Of a stretch of 64,000 bases of DNA, positions 1 to 12,770 are shown in pieces. A program made the position numbers and the translations under genes. The stretch spans positions 6,947,962-7,011,961 of the forward strand of contig OZ024933.1 in assembly GCA_964017235.1 (NCBI GenBank), written 5' to 3'. Source of the stretch: Sabellastarte sp. h YS-2021 (Eukaryota > Annelida > Polychaeta > Sabellida > Sabellidae). Under the pieces are notes generated by a model, which was not told the DNA's origin, ran no database searches, and saw nothing but the letters and a program-made list of their open reading frames with translations. The first letter of the stretch is position 1. Each line of letters opens with the position of its first letter.

Positions 1-2490
1 CAATCCATGACAACTTTTGGACGGGCTCTCAGAGAAACTGTGCTGTACATTTGGTTGCAGAAGACTACAGACATACATCATTCAGACACTGCATGAACCT
101 AAAAACAAAATACACACATATCTAAAACACATATCTTCGTGTATTTGTAATAGTGATCTACCTTTCAATCTGTTAAGGTTTCCGCATTTACAAAAGTAGG
201 TCACACCAGGGAACATTATATAAGGAAACTGTGATCTGAAACTTACTAATAATTACTAAGTCTGAATGATTAGGATATTCACATTTACTCATATTTTCTA
301 GATCCTACATCTCTAAGATTCATCAAACTAGTACATTTCATTATTAATTTTTTAACAGTAGTTTCAAAATAGTATATCACAAAAAATGTGAATCTACAAT
401 AGTTTTTTTTTTAAAAATTCTCTCATCTAAAAGTGATTACAAATAAACAAAAAAAAACTTCTCTCATTATAATTTCTTCATGTCTGTAAATGTGGGAGAA
501 TCCATCAATGAATGAAAAAAGGCCTCCAATGGTCAACAGCTGTGCTCACCTGGAAGAAAAAAAGAAACAGTTGACAGCTGAACACACAAAACACAATACA
601 CACAAAGACACATGAAAAACAGTCAGTCTTGTAAATATTGATCAAAATGATATTTTGAATGGAAGTCAAATGCTGTGCTCAGAAGGAGGTTCCACACTAA
701 ACATCAGTACACAAACTACAGAATCAACACCAACACACACATACAAGGTCTAGAAATATTGATCAAACAATGATATTTCAGTGGAACTGGAATGTAAGAT
801 CAATTTGCAATCAATGTTAGCTTTGTCATTACCACCCTTTTCAAAACAGACTATAGAAATTTTAAAATATATTTCCCTTTCTAACTAAATGTTTCATAAC
901 AAACCTATCAGTTTATTAAACTAAAAAAATACATTTTCAAAATTTTCACCACCAACCTTCTACCTCCCTATGTCAAATTGAAAGTGATATTTTCCCCCTC
1001 TACTCCCAGTACATGTATATACAATGCAAAGGCATTGTGTATTTTTCTTGTATAAACAATCCAATTGTTCAAAAGCACAACAAAAAAAAACAATGTCAAT
1101 TTGTTTGTCTATAACAAACATAAAAGAAAAAAAAAGCAATTACACCTCCATAGAAAAAGCAAATTGTTTTGATTAAGATAATTACAAAAAGCTATTATTG
1201 TGGTTAGAATAGGTGAAACAATACAAACAGATGCTAAGGAATATAAAAAACAAGGATAGAAATTTTGATCTTTCACCAATGTATCAAAACAAAGACATCT
1301 AAGACAAACAGTTTATATAACAAAAAATGAAAATAAAATAAACTTATATCTAATTATAAGGCAGATGTATCTAGTATTTACATTATAACTATTATCTTTT
1401 ATATACATTCCACCAACATACATTATAAAGCAGCCACTTACCAAACACATGCATGTGATGTATTCCTTAGGATTCTGTACTGTATCCATTCCAGTTATAC
1501 TGACACCAAATTTTACAAATTGCTGCGAATAAACTAAATAGATGTAACTAATAAGAGGAGAAATTGATTTTTTCTCTCTCTCAATTCCACACTGATATTG
1601 ATTCATTTACCTCTTCAAATGTGTATTGAACAACACTGAAAGGTCATACCATTAACTATGCCTACAAGATTGATTTTCTCTTTCTTTCTTTTCAATTGAT
1701 AGATGACGTAAAAAATTACATCTTGCATATATATATATATATAGAATACACAAGTTTGTACTATTTTTAATGTAACTGCATACATCTTATACTCAATTAT
1801 GTGACATTTCATAAGATTTGTTCACTGCATAACAAAAAAGACCAGTATGAATACTAGCTGTTGCTTCTCAAAAAAATTCAATGAAGTATTGAGACAATTT
1901 AACCATCAATATAAGATCTTACTGGTACTTTAATGACCGTGTGTGTGCGTCCATCTGACTGTGTGTCTTCCTTCTTTGTGTATGCACATGTGCTTTACAT
2001 TGGAACAAATGCCTACAATGGAAAATACATTACAATAGCATTTAAAAAGGTCAAAGCAAGAGCATCATTCTGTTCATTTGCTCATGGGGTTATGCAAGCT
2101 ACAAAAAAAACATACATTTGGAGTTTATAGTCAAAAAAACTTTTATTAGAATCTATTACCTTGAAGTACAAATTAATCAACATACAAACCTACACAATGA
2201 ACTACATTAACCAACATGCTTACACACAAAATTCTAAACAAAAAACAACTCCCCATTCCCATGTATTTAATCTACTTTGCTAGGTCACAGATTTTTCAAA
2301 GTACAAATACCTTGCAAACATTTGTATTTTATTTTAACATTTCCAGCAAAACTATTTTCAAAGTGAATGGAACAAATACACAAAAAAGTTTTCAAAATAT
2401 AAAACCATAACTGAAATATGAACATTTTATTTTCTGGTGGCGATATTTGGTACCCACTGATAATTTGTAGCAAAGTATTTTACAAAGAAT
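1..2490. other. AT-rich stretch without recognisable gene
   Basis: No reading frame here exceeds 100 codons and none resembles a known protein. The sequence is AT-rich with many homopolymer A/T runs and a short TA-dinucleotide run near 1729-1742. I see no splice-flanked open exon, tRNA or rRNA. It is probably intergenic or intronic host DNA. Confidence 0.6.
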
Positions 2491-3260
2491 TGTAAAACTC
2501 ATCATCTCTGTCTCCCTTCCAAATAACTCTGCAAATATATATATATTTTATTTAATATCCATCTACACTGCTAGCTCATGATACAGTACCATTCAAAGAG
2601 CAAACAAATGTGAAAAATATTTTAAACTACAACCAGTCCACGATCTTCCTACAAACTAACTGGGTACATATTTTACTAATATATAATCCCACCCATCGTC
2701 GTTTCCAAATACCTTTGCAAAATAAAATATATTTTATTTAACCTTTATTTAATATCCATTTACATTGCTAGTTCACGATACCCTTCCAAAGAGTAAACAA
2801 ATATGAAAATATTGTAAACAGTCCACGATCTTTCTACAAACTAACTGGCTACATATTTTACAAAGAATTGAACCCACCATCGTTGTTTCCAAATACCTTT
2901 GCAAATAAAATATATTTTATTTAATATCCATCTCTACATTGCTAGTTCACGATACCCTTCCAAAGACAGTAAACAATGAAATATTTTAAACTAAACAAGC
3001 GAGTTCCGGGATGCGAGTGCGCATGCTCGAGGCGTGGGATTTTCTCAAAAGTAAAATAACAAACGAGTTTCTATCGAAATATATATATTTTATAATAAAA
3101 AACAATCCATGATCTTTTCTTTGCAAAATAACTGGCTACATATTTTACAAAGAATTGAACCCACTACCGTCGTTTCCAAATGCCTTTTGCAAAATATATT
3201 TTATTTAATATCCATCTACATTGCTAGTTCACGATAATAGTAGTAGCAGGATCTCGCAGA

Positions 3261-4781
3261 TTAATCTGCCTGTCCAGCAATCAGTTTTCTCCAAGTATCT
3301 CTGTCTTGTGCTATCTTTATTGCTTCTGAAAAACAATTAATGTTTAATTCTTTTAGCTGTTTTTGTAAAACATTTATAAGGATTGTTTGTAATTTTCCTT
3401 TTGGTTTCTTTGTTTTTCTCAGTGATTTGTATAGTGCTAGTTTAGCAGGTGCATTACTTGGTAATCTTGCTACATGTCCAAAAAATCTGAGTCTTCTGTG
3501 TGCTATCTTAGTTGACCATTCTTTTTGTTGAGTCTTTTCATATAATTTTTCATTAGATATCCAGTTGTTTTTGTGCCATCTTATTCCAAGGATGTTGCGA
3601 AGAAATTTTCTTTGCGTGATGTTTATTCTTTCTTCTTGTTTTTTGTTCAGGCCCCAACATTCACTGTTGTATAGAAATATACTTTCTATCAGTGCTTGAA
3701 AAATTCTCAATTTCAGTTTTAAATTCAAGGTTTTGTTCTTGAAAATGCTGTGAAGACAGTTGAAAGCTCTGTGAGCAAGACTTGTTCTCCTGTTTATATC
3801 TTCATTTGTTCCTAACAGACTTCCAACATATTTGCATTTTTTCCATTCTGTATCTCCATTTCTGGTTATTCTGTATTTTTCTGTTTTCTCTGGATTGATT
3901 TTTAGATTTCTTTTCTTGAGTGCATGTGGAACTTCTTTTTCTATGTTTTCAATAATATGTTGTCCTGTCGATGCCCATCCTATGTCATCAGCATATTGTT
4001 GGTCTATTGTAAGGAAGTTGTTGTTGTCAATCTTCTGATATGTGTGGTCTTTCAAAAAATCTGGAAGCTGACTGTCATTTCCTGTTTCTTTGTATTTCTT
4101 TAATGATATTGCTAAATATATAATGAAAAGTAAAGCGCTTGCACCATCACCTTGTGGTGAACCAATGTTTGTCATAAATGATTCTCCAATTTTCTCTTCT
4201 AATCTTACTTTATATTCAACGTCTTTTAGTAATATTTTAATTAGATGTAGTTCGTCATTTTCTAGTATTTCTTTTAGATCTTCAATTAAGGTACTTCTCT
4301 CAATGGTATCGAAGGCTTTGCTCATGTCAAGTAAAAGTAAATTTGTTTCATATCCGCAGGATGTGATTGCCTTTTCTGCTAGTGTTTTGAAAGTAAAGAC
4401 CAGTTCTGTAGCACTTCTGCCAGGTAGATAGGCACATTGTGAAATTGGTATTATTTTGTCACATACTTTTCCTCTGATTCGATTTATTATACAAATGGCT
4501 AGGATTTTTCTTAAAGTAGAGAGAAGTACTACTGGTCTTAAATTTTGTGGTGGTCCTTTTGGTTTGTTCGCTTTCTGTAGAGGTGTTAAAAGGCCAGTTT
4601 TTAATTCTTGTGGATATTTCCCAGTTTCTGCTGCAGTATTTAATATTTTTGCAATGTGTTGATGACAAGATGGCACATATTTGATATTTTCTGCTTTAAT
4701 AAAATCACATCCTGCACTTTTATTGTTTTTCAATGATTTAACTGCTTTGCCTATTTCTTCTTCAGTAAATGGTTCTTTCAA
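3261..4781 (-). pseudogene. LINE reverse transcriptase domain and C-terminus
   Basis: The 506-residue frame contains the ordered RT blocks: LTPLQKANKPKGPPQNLRPV, LLLDMSKAFDTI, GSPQGDGASALLF and the catalytic QQYADDIGWA (YADD box). The C-terminus carries RKFLRNILGIRWH and RRLRFFGHVARLP, typical of animal endonuclease-reverse transcriptase LINEs. The frame ends 24 bp from the element's 3' boundary, so the 3'UTR is very short. The start is arbitrary because the true N-terminus is upstream in another frame. Confidence 0.9.
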
Positions 4782-4879
4782 TTTTTCTGGTCTTATGTTT
4801 TCTATTTCTTTTGCATTTTGTGTTTGGAAGCATCCTTTGAAATATTCACTAATTTCTTTGATTTTTTCATCTGTACTGT

Positions 4880-5584
4880 TTATAGCTTTGTCATTCTTTT
4901 GATTACAATGATATTTAAGGCTTTAAACATCCTATGAGAATCTTCTTTTGCATTTTCGATTTCTTCTATTAAATTTTCCAGATGCTTTTCTTTTAGATCT
5001 TTATTTAATTTCTGTTTCTTTCTTGTAATTTCATTTTTTTTCTTTTTCAGTCTTTGTCTTTCTTCTCTGTTGTTGCATTCATCTATTTCTTTATTTAATT
5101 CTCTTTGTTTTTCATTTAATTCCTCCAAGTCACTATTCTTTTGTTTTGTATTTGCTCCATGCTTTTTATCTTCTATTTCTTTGGTTGACTTTATCAATAT
5201 ATCTGATAGTTTATTCCAATATTCTTGCGGTTCTTCATTTTGTATATTTGCATTTTTCAATTCTTTCTCTACTGTTGCATTGTATATTTCTTTTCTTTCT
5301 TTTAGATGTTCTACATTTAATTGGTTTCTTGAAGTTTGTAAATTTTGTGCATAGATTTTTCTTCGGCTGCTGGTTACAATTTTAAATTTACTTAGAATCA
5401 GTTTGTGGTCAGTGTCAATGGAAAGTCTGTTTATAGCTTTGGAGTCAAAATTTAGGTTTCTTAAATTCTTGCTGGCAATTATGTAGTCAATTTGACATCT
5501 GTATGGATTTCTTCTTCTATATGGGATGAAACTGCTGGTCCAGGTATTTATCTGTTCTAATTTGTGCTTAAAAAGGTATTGCAT
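4880..5584 (-). pseudogene. LINE pol, linker between endonuclease and RT
   Basis: This 234-residue frame continues the endonuclease C-terminus (CQIDYIIASKNLRN, SIDTDHKLILSKFK, with the conserved late Asp-His pair). It then runs into a lysine/glutamate-rich coiled-coil-like linker. It is separated by a frame change from the RT part at 4781. It is not an independent gene. Confidence 0.75.
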
Positions 5585-6270
5585 GCATAAAGGTTATTTT
5601 TGAGTAACAACTCTACTAGAAAATAGCTGTTATTAGACTTCTTTTGATTTGAGTAAAGTCCAATTATATCCGGATATTCTTCATGATATTTTCCAATTTG
5701 AGTATTAAAATCTCCACACAAAATTACTTCTTTCTTGTTTACTTTGTTGATGATACTTTCTAAGGTGGTATAGAAATGTTCAATTTCTGTTATAGATGAA
5801 TTCGAGGTTGGTGCATAGGCGTTAATGATATACAATGGATGCGTTCTACCATTATTATATTCAATATAAACTGTTAGAAGTGCAAGCCTGTTTGAAAAGC
5901 TTTCAAATTTACAGTCTAAATTGCTCTTGGTAATGAACCCAACACCATGAAATGAATTGTTACATTTACCTTTGAAAAAAGTGTATCTTTTTGTAGATTC
6001 ACTTCCTAGTATTGTATTCCATGTATTTTCCGTCCAAATTCCATTTTCTGGTTGTATTTGATCTGTTTTTTCTTCTCCTTTTATCTTGGTTTCCTTGACA
6101 GCTAAAATGTTTATTTTGAAATGTTCTATATCTTGGCACAGTTGTTGTACTTTTTCTTTTTTTGCAAGACTACGACAATTCAGGGATCCAATAAACAGAT
6201 TTCTTGGTTCTTTAGATAGCACAGTATGTTGTTGAAGAGATACTTGGGAATTCTGATGCCTGCTGAGCAT
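5557..6270 (-). pseudogene. LINE endonuclease domain (N-terminal part of pol)
   Basis: The 237-residue frame has the endonuclease/exonuclease/phosphatase fold signatures: SLNCRSLAKKEKVQ near the start, a catalytic glutamate in AVKETKIK, and VILCGDFNTQIG (catalytic Asp/Asn). In LINEs this domain nicks the target DNA to prime reverse transcription. The frame runs out at 5557, and the continuation lies in another frame from 5584, so there is a frameshift at about 5560-5580. The ATG at 6270 is about 65 bp inside the element's 5' end. Confidence 0.85.
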
Positions 6271-7251
6271 TTAAAACGAAAATAAAGTTTAAATTTTCGT
6301 TGTTGACGAGCCACCGTCAACTTCCGTTACTTCGTTAGTTCACGATACCTATCCAAAGAGTAAACAAATATGAAAATATTGTAAACAATCCACGATCTTT
6401 CTACAAACTAACTGGCTACATATTTTACAAAGAATTGAACCCACCATCGTTGTTTCCAAATACCTTTGCAAATAAAATATATTTTATTTAATATCCATCT
6501 CTACATTGCTAGTTCACGATACCCTTCCAAAGACAGTAAACAATGAAATATTTTAAACTAAACAAGCGAGTTCCGGGATTCGAGTGCAGATGCTCGAGGC
6601 GGGGGATTTTCTCAAAAGTAAAATAACAAACGAGTTTCTATCTATTTTATAATAAAACCCAGCATCCACGATCTTTTCTTTGCAAACTAACTCGCTACAT
6701 ATTTTACAAAGAATTAAACCTTCCGTCGTTTCCAAATACCTTTGCAAATATATTTTATTTAATATCCATCTACTGTACATTGCTAGTTCACGATACCCAT
6801 TCAAAGAGTAAACAAATATGAAAAATATTTCAAACTACAAGCAATCCACGATCTTTCTACAAACTAACTGGCTACATATTTTACAAAGAATTGAACCCAT
6901 CATCCTTGTTTCCAAATACCTTTGCAAATAAAATATATTTTATTTAATATCCATCACTACACTGCTAGTTCACGATACCAAAGACAGTAAACAATGAAAT
7001 ATTTTAAACTAAACAAGCGAGTTCCGGGATTCGAGTGCGCATGCTCGAGGCGGGGGATTTTCTCAAAAGTTTAATAACAAACAAGTTTCTATCGAAAATA
7101 TCTATTTTATAATAAAAAGCAATCCACGATCTTTTCTTTGCAAACTAACTGGCTACATATTTTAGAAAGAATTAAACCTACCGTCATTGTTTCCAAATAC
7201 CTTTGCAAATAAAATATATTTTATTTAATATCCATCTACATTGCTAGTTCA

Positions 7252-7484
7252 GGGGGCCACGGTGGCAGAGTGGTAACACTCTCGCCTCCCACCTCTGAGG
7301 CCGGGGATCGATCCCCGTATGGGCTCAAGTGGGAAAGCTGGTAGTTGCTTACCGTTGGTCGGCAGTTTACAGTACACAACCCTAGCGAACTCTATGTACT
7401 GGTTTCCTCTGCCCTTCCAACTACCCGTCGTGATATGACCTGTACAGTGTTGAAAGCAACGTTAAACCCCAAATAAACAAATAA
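7252..7484 (+). mobile_element. tRNA-derived SINE with 14-bp target-site duplication
   Basis: The head has a polymerase III A box (tggcagagtgg) and a B box (ggatcgatccc). The body ends in a 'gttaaaccccaaataaa' tail. It is flanked by the direct repeat acattgctagttca at 7238-7251 and 7485-7498. The same family occurs inverted at 18891-19122 and truncated at 21426-21605. Confidence 0.92.
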
Positions 7485-7769
7485 ACATTGCTAGTTCATG
7501 ATAAAAAACAAAGCACAGACTGGTTCCTGTAGTCTTTTTTTTTTAAAAAAATGGTCTGGTAACCTTGCATTTTTGGCTAGTACTCAAAGAGTTAAAATAT
7601 TTTTTTTATTTCATTATTCCAGTTCATACTATAAATATGTGTGTCTTTTTGTGCAAATATGAGTACATACATTTAGGCTATGGTCAACAGACAAAAAAAA
7701 ACCTTTAAAGTATGGTTATCATACCACATTTCCCTATTGGAATGAATATGGAGATTGGTAATCTGATTA

Positions 7770-8270
7770 AGTTGTAATCTATATCAAAGAAATAAATATT
7801 CTGTATATTGTCCATGAAAGACTGTAGCTAGTATCTGTTCATTAATTGGCAAAAAAACAGGTTTTTTCTGAATATATATACAAAAGGTTTTTTTTCCTCT
7901 GTGTAAGTCCATTGTCCATATGATAAACAGCTGATTCAAAGTTCACCCAGGAAAATACATGAAATGGCAAAAAAAACATACTAAAACATACTGTCTATTA
8001 AACACAAAAAATTTGGTTAAAAAGCAAAGAAATAAACATTCTCTATATTCTCCATGAAAAACTGTAGCTAGTATCTATTCATCAAATGGCAAAAAAAACA
8101 CAGTCTGAATGTATACAAAAGCTTTTTTCCTGTGTGTAAGTCCATTGTCCATATGATAAACAGCTGATTCAAAGTTCACCCAGGAAAATACATTAAATGG
8201 CAAAAAAAACATACTAAAACATACTGTCTAATAAACAAACCAAAAATTTGGTTAAAAAGTTGGGTGATAT
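7770..8270. repeat. Direct duplication of ~240 bp
   Basis: Two adjacent diverged copies share 'aaagaaataaa', 'ccatgaaa.actgtagctag', 'gtgtaagtccattgtcc' and 'aaagttcacccagg', offset by about 240-250 bp. No protein frame is conserved between copies. Confidence 0.7.
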
Positions 8271-8399
8271 AAGCCTTACTCCTGCTCCCAGGTTCGTGGT
8301 GGGGGTCAAAGTTAATTAATGGGGTTAAAGTTACCTGGGGGCAGGAGTAAGCTTTTATACTACTACTAATCTTTTTCCATTGTCTGTCCATCTGGACGC

Positions 8400-9400
8400 C
8401 ATGAATGAAAACAATACCCCAACAGCCCTTGAGGGATGTGGGGTAAAAATGAAAGAAGATGTATAACAGTGCCTAATGATAGCCCCCATCCACAAAAAGA
8501 AAGTGAAATTGCCCAGAGTTCAAACCCTTCCCCATTTATGTCAAAGTGTGTTCTCCCATTTTGATATTCATTTGCATGATTGAATTATGGTTTGAATGTT
8601 TTGAATATTACCATATGTGGCTCACTTGGTGCAATACCATCTGTTACAATGGGAAGTTGCAAAAGTAAAATGGTTAATGAATTCTATTATGACTTTAACA
8701 GTGCTTAATCTAAGTCAAAAGAAACCCTAAGGTGCAACAACCAAGATTCAAGTAAAAAGATATGAGAGATATAAGAGAGATAAAATAGTATCAGATATCC
8801 CCGTAGATAACACCTATATCCCCCGACTAATATCCCTACCAAATGTCAACTTCCTACACCTTATGGTTTCTGAAATATAGCCCAGACAAGGCATTATAGG
8901 TCAAGGTCACTATGGCAAGGTCAAAGATCAAATCAAGGTCATGCCACAACATTGCACACCTCATTCCCCTGGGGGACAGGACCAAAAAAACACCAGAAAA
9001 TTGGGATAAATATCATTTTAATTCTACTAAAGGTCATTGTAAAATAAACATTTGCATCTAGAATTAATCATAGAAAAGTATAGTAACACAGATAACTATT
9101 AAGAAATTACTAAGAAGGTTTAAGAAATGAACATTTAAACTGACCTTGACAAGTAACATGAGCAAGGTCATGACATTGACCTCAGCTGACACCATTTATC
9201 GTGAAATCTGGTAAAGTACAGAATGCATGATTGATATGACCTTAACCATTCGCACAAACCAAGAACACTAGTCATATTCATGAAAGCTAAAAGACCACCC
9301 CCCCAAAGCAATAGTCCCAATAATTAGATGCAAACACATGATGATAAATACATACTACAAATCCAAGAGGGGGAAAAGCGACCAGTGACCCTGGATGTTA
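8400..9400. other. No recognisable gene
   Basis: The stretch has scattered 'ggtcaaggtca'-type motifs near 8890-8950 and 9140-9190, but no long frame, splice-flanked exon or RNA gene that I can support. Confidence 0.5.
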
Positions 9401-11835
9401 AGCCATTCCAGATAGCAAGACGCTAGTGGGCCACTGTTGGCTATGGGTGGCAAAATATGGCTAGTGGGCCACCACTGAACCACTGCTGGCCCACTGACTG
9501 CATTTTTTCAAAATTTTTAAAGCATTATAAACAGCTTCAAAAGCAACCTCAAATACTGTTTTCTGACATATTATTTAACAATATTCAATGTTAAAAACAT
9601 ATTATTTCAATAATTTAAATATATTGCGTGACCTACTGTTGGCCCACCAACTACCAGAGTCAGTGGCTGTAGCTGAGGGACCAGCCTACGCCAACTGGTG
9701 TACAATCCTGGGAAAAATTAGATAAAATGTGCATTTTCTTTCACTTAGCATAAGTTAGTCTCATTTATATAGCAAACTTATTCAGTACTCCTTCACTTTG
9801 CTCAGTCAGTCTTTTCCCCACTTTTTTACTTTATATATTACTTGCTCATATATTTGCCACCAGTGATGGTTACAGAAAACTATCTTCATTTTTTTCATGT
9901 GATCTAATTTTGTGTTTTGATGAAACCTAAAACTATCCCAGATTTTTTTTTTATCTGACATATGCAACTATGATCTGTAAGAGCTATACTTAGTTGGTGG
10001 ACCAATGGTGGTCCTCTGGTGGCTACACCTCAACCTCTGCTGAATGGCATTTGTTTTTACAGATCTTGAAGAGAGACTGTCGGCTTCAATTCATTTGTTT
10101 TAAGTGAATTACTTTCCAAAACTAGAATTTATTACACAAAATAATTGTACGATTTGCCTGAATGGTACACATAATGCTTTTTTTATTATTATTAATTCCT
10201 CTTTATACATATAATAACAAAGTTTGGTACAGATTTGAAAGATGACATCCTTTATGCAACAATAATAAACGTAATCATAGAACCATCATGACCTAGTAGA
10301 AGTCGATTATCAATACTACTGAAACCTAACCAATTCCTTTTAAAATCTTCTGCTTTACCTCTTTCATAGCTCAAGGATAGTTGTTCTTGGTAACGTCTCA
10401 TGAGTTTCATTCGCAAAATATTGAAAACTGGGACATTCTGTTTTACCGCACATGTAAAGATGTAGTATTTGGTGGCCAATATTAATGTATTGGTTGGGAG
10501 GAAAAGATTATCAGTCATTACATAGCCAAGGAGAATATCAAGTGGTGCTTGACTAAACCCCTTATTTAGTGAAAGCCCTACCCAATTATTTAAATATGTC
10601 CACAATTGTCTCACTGTCTCACAAGTAACGAATAGGTGAACTAAAGTTTCGGTATCTGATTTACAGATTCGGCACACATTATCTTTGGATCTGCCAATCT
10701 GATACAACTTGTTTGTTCCCAATATATGGTACAATAATTTATACCGGAACCAAATTATTTTATTATCTAATATGGTATTGAAGCATAGATAAAATACCCT
10801 TCTCCAGGTCACTTCATCTATTAATATATTCAAGTCATGGTTCCAGTGGTTTCTATATTTGTTTTCACAGTTGGTATTATTTAAGATATTATATATATTT
10901 TTACAACCCTGTTCCTGCCTTAGCAAGAAGGATAAATGATTAGGAATACTTGGTTTCTCTGGGGTTTTATTTTCCTGACCAGACACGTGAAGAAATTTGT
11001 TTATAACATCCCTTACTTCAAAATAATCAAGGAAGTTCTTGATCTGGAAGCTATATGTTCTTTCTATTTCAGTCTTAGATTTCACCTTTCCAGTTTCAAA
11101 ATTTATAAGGTCACCAACCACAGAAATGCCTTTATTATACCATTCATGCTTGAAAAGCCCTTTCTTTACCATGGGGTTATGCGACACAGGAGACAAAAAG
11201 ATATCCATAGTCTTTTTTGGGATGGTATTATAAAGTCCCAAGTTTCAATGACTTCGTTCCAAAAATCATTTTTAGCTCTGGCTATTATTAAACGTGTCCC
11301 GTGTGGTGCTAAGTTAAACAATGACTCATCCGGGCAAACACTGTTTCCAAATAGTGTTGCCCAGGGAGAATCTGGTGACTTCACTGGTACACATAATGTT
11401 GGTATATAAGCTATGATTGATGGGCGACTGATGGGAATTTTCTAATTTTCACCCGGATTTTAGATCAATAAAATTATCTGAGAATTACACAGAAAAGGTA
11501 ACAGAAGTGAACGTTTCCCCTGTAAACAAATCATAAAACATGTACAGGAGAAAAATATGCTATTAAATCAGAACCCTATTAATTGGGGTTGAGGTGTAGC
11601 CACCACTGGACTACCCTTGGTCCACTAGCTCCAATATCTATGTGTCCGATAAAATATAAAGTTTCTTAAGTTGAAAGGAATAATTACACTTGAAACATCT
11701 TCCAATCAGTGGCTGAATTACCCTTGAAACATATTCCTATCAGTGGCCGAATTATTCATGCCAACATTGGTCCAATGAAGGCTTGCCAACCAAAATTCAG
11801 GCTGCCGAGGTTGGGCCAACGGTGGGCCAATGGGG
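9400..11835. mobile_element. Relic element with inverted flanks around a LINE fragment
   Basis: The segment at 10003-10036 (ending ggctacacctcaacc) recurs inverted at 11588-11625 (starting ggttgaggtgtagcc). Outside both lie 'gtgggccac'/'ggcccact'-rich arms (9420-9660 and 11760-11835). This looks like a palindromic DNA element whose interior received a truncated LINE. Boundaries are approximate, and no transposase is visible. Confidence 0.45.
10252..11400 (-). pseudogene. 3' fragment of a LINE ORF2 (L1/Tx1-like C-terminus)
   Basis: A 329-residue frame (10252-11241) has the C-terminal signature of L1-type ORF2 proteins: WRRVFYLCF, WFRYKLLYHILGTNKL, and the Cys-His box CRICKSDTETLVHLFVTCE. A preceding frame (11166-11384; SPWATLFGNSVCPDES) extends it upstream after a frameshift near 11200. 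Endonuclease and RT domains are absent, so the copy is 5'-truncated. The start codon near 11241 has no significance. Confidence 0.7.
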
Positions 11836-11839
11836 GCTT

Positions 11840-12540
11840 TTTATTCGAGATGGCGGCAAGCAATCATAGGGGGTTTTGAGTCACTTAGTAAAAAATTCTT
11901 TATTATGGTATGTCTAAAAATCATATTTCAGTGAGCCCACAATTTTTAACTAACTATTCAACAATTTTAGACATAAAAATAATATTCTCATAATAAATTC
12001 ACAGTAAAAAAGGTTGTTTCTGAACATTATAATTTTATTATTTGACTATGGAACATATCATCCTAAGATATTGTTCCACCATTGTTTATGTTTGGTCATG
12101 TGAATTATCAGGGACTCCCTTAACTAAAATCCACCCAGAATCTGTCAATTGTTTGCTTTCTGTTAAACAATGGCCACATAACTTCATGCTGCAATATGAC
12201 TGGCTGATGCTAAAATATGAAATATGGCTGAAGCCAAGCAGCACGTAACCGGTCACAGACTGATCCAACATACTCAGGTAAGTGGAGGGTTTTCATCTGG
12301 GGTTACATCACCCTGGCATCCACTCTCTGCAAGCTTTCTTGGTTCCATAACTCTTCTAGCAAAAATAAAACTAAAAATAAAAGTGTAAAACCTAACATTA
12401 ATCTTAAAATCACACACACTAAAATCCAATAGTTAAAACATATTAAAATAATTCTCACTTTAACTAATATATTTTATTTATACATTTAACCCCAGTACTG
12501 GTTTCCATGATGTCTGCTATGATTCCATCCCACCGCTGCC
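11840..12540 (+). other. Mostly non-coding; possible short first exon at 12223-12276
   Basis: An ATG at 12223 opens 18 codons (beginning MAEAKQHV) that end exactly at a consensus splice donor, CAG followed by gtaagt, at 12277. No downstream partner exon was recognised. A chance donor is possible, so this is only a hint of a host gene. Confidence 0.25.
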
Positions 12541-12770
12541 ACCAAATATTTCTGTGGCGAGATGGGACCCCCCCGGCCTCGGTTCACCTTCGTCGCATTG
12601 GATTGGGGAAGGGCTCAGGTTTCCAGGGACGGGAATTTTGGCCCCGGTCGTGGAAACATCCGGAGCCGGTGACACATCCGCACTCTACAAAGTGGGGACC
12701 CCCCGGAGTTGTCACTCTAACAGGGCTCCCATCGGAGCAGATCCCTCCCTGCATCAAAATCTGATTACCT
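12540..12770. other. GC-rich islet
   Basis: About 230 bp with clearly higher GC than the surrounding DNA, several C6-7 runs and CpGs. Short frames are open on both strands only because of the composition. It could be a fragment of a GC-rich repeat or a small CpG promoter; nothing decides between them. Confidence 0.4.

Larger units (their letters stand above)
3237..6335 (-). mobile_element. Non-LTR retrotransposon (LINE), nearly full length, with 12-bp target-site duplication
   Basis: The element encodes an apurinic-type endonuclease followed by a reverse transcriptase on the minus strand. It is flanked by identical 12-mers tagttcacgata at 3225-3236 and 6336-6347, which are the target-site duplication. 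Its 3' tail, at the low-coordinate end, is a short CTACTACTATTAT-like simple repeat. The coding region is broken by at least two frame changes, so this copy is not autonomous. The endonuclease type and the 'GHVARLP' C-terminal motif fit the jockey/RTE/CR1-like assemblage; I do not place the clade more finely. Confidence 0.9.
2500..7500. repeat. Tandem repeat array (~170-230 bp units) split by a LINE and a SINE
   Basis: A unit recurs that contains the phrases 'gctagttcacgata', 'ccacgatctttctacaaac', 'tggctacatattttacaaag' and 'tttccaaatacctttgcaa'. Copies of the first phrase lie near 2570, 2769, 2941, 3223, 6510, 6781, 6965 and 7243. Copies differ by small indels, and two subtypes carry an extra block with 'gagttccgggat' and 'catgctcgaggcg'. 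The array is interrupted by the LINE at 3237-6335 and the SINE at 7252-7484; removing both leaves a continuous array. Confidence 0.85.

Noticed and set aside
7252-7330. A tRNA gene, because A and B boxes are present.
   Set aside because: The sequence continues into a SINE body with tail and target duplications, and no complete cloverleaf is evident.
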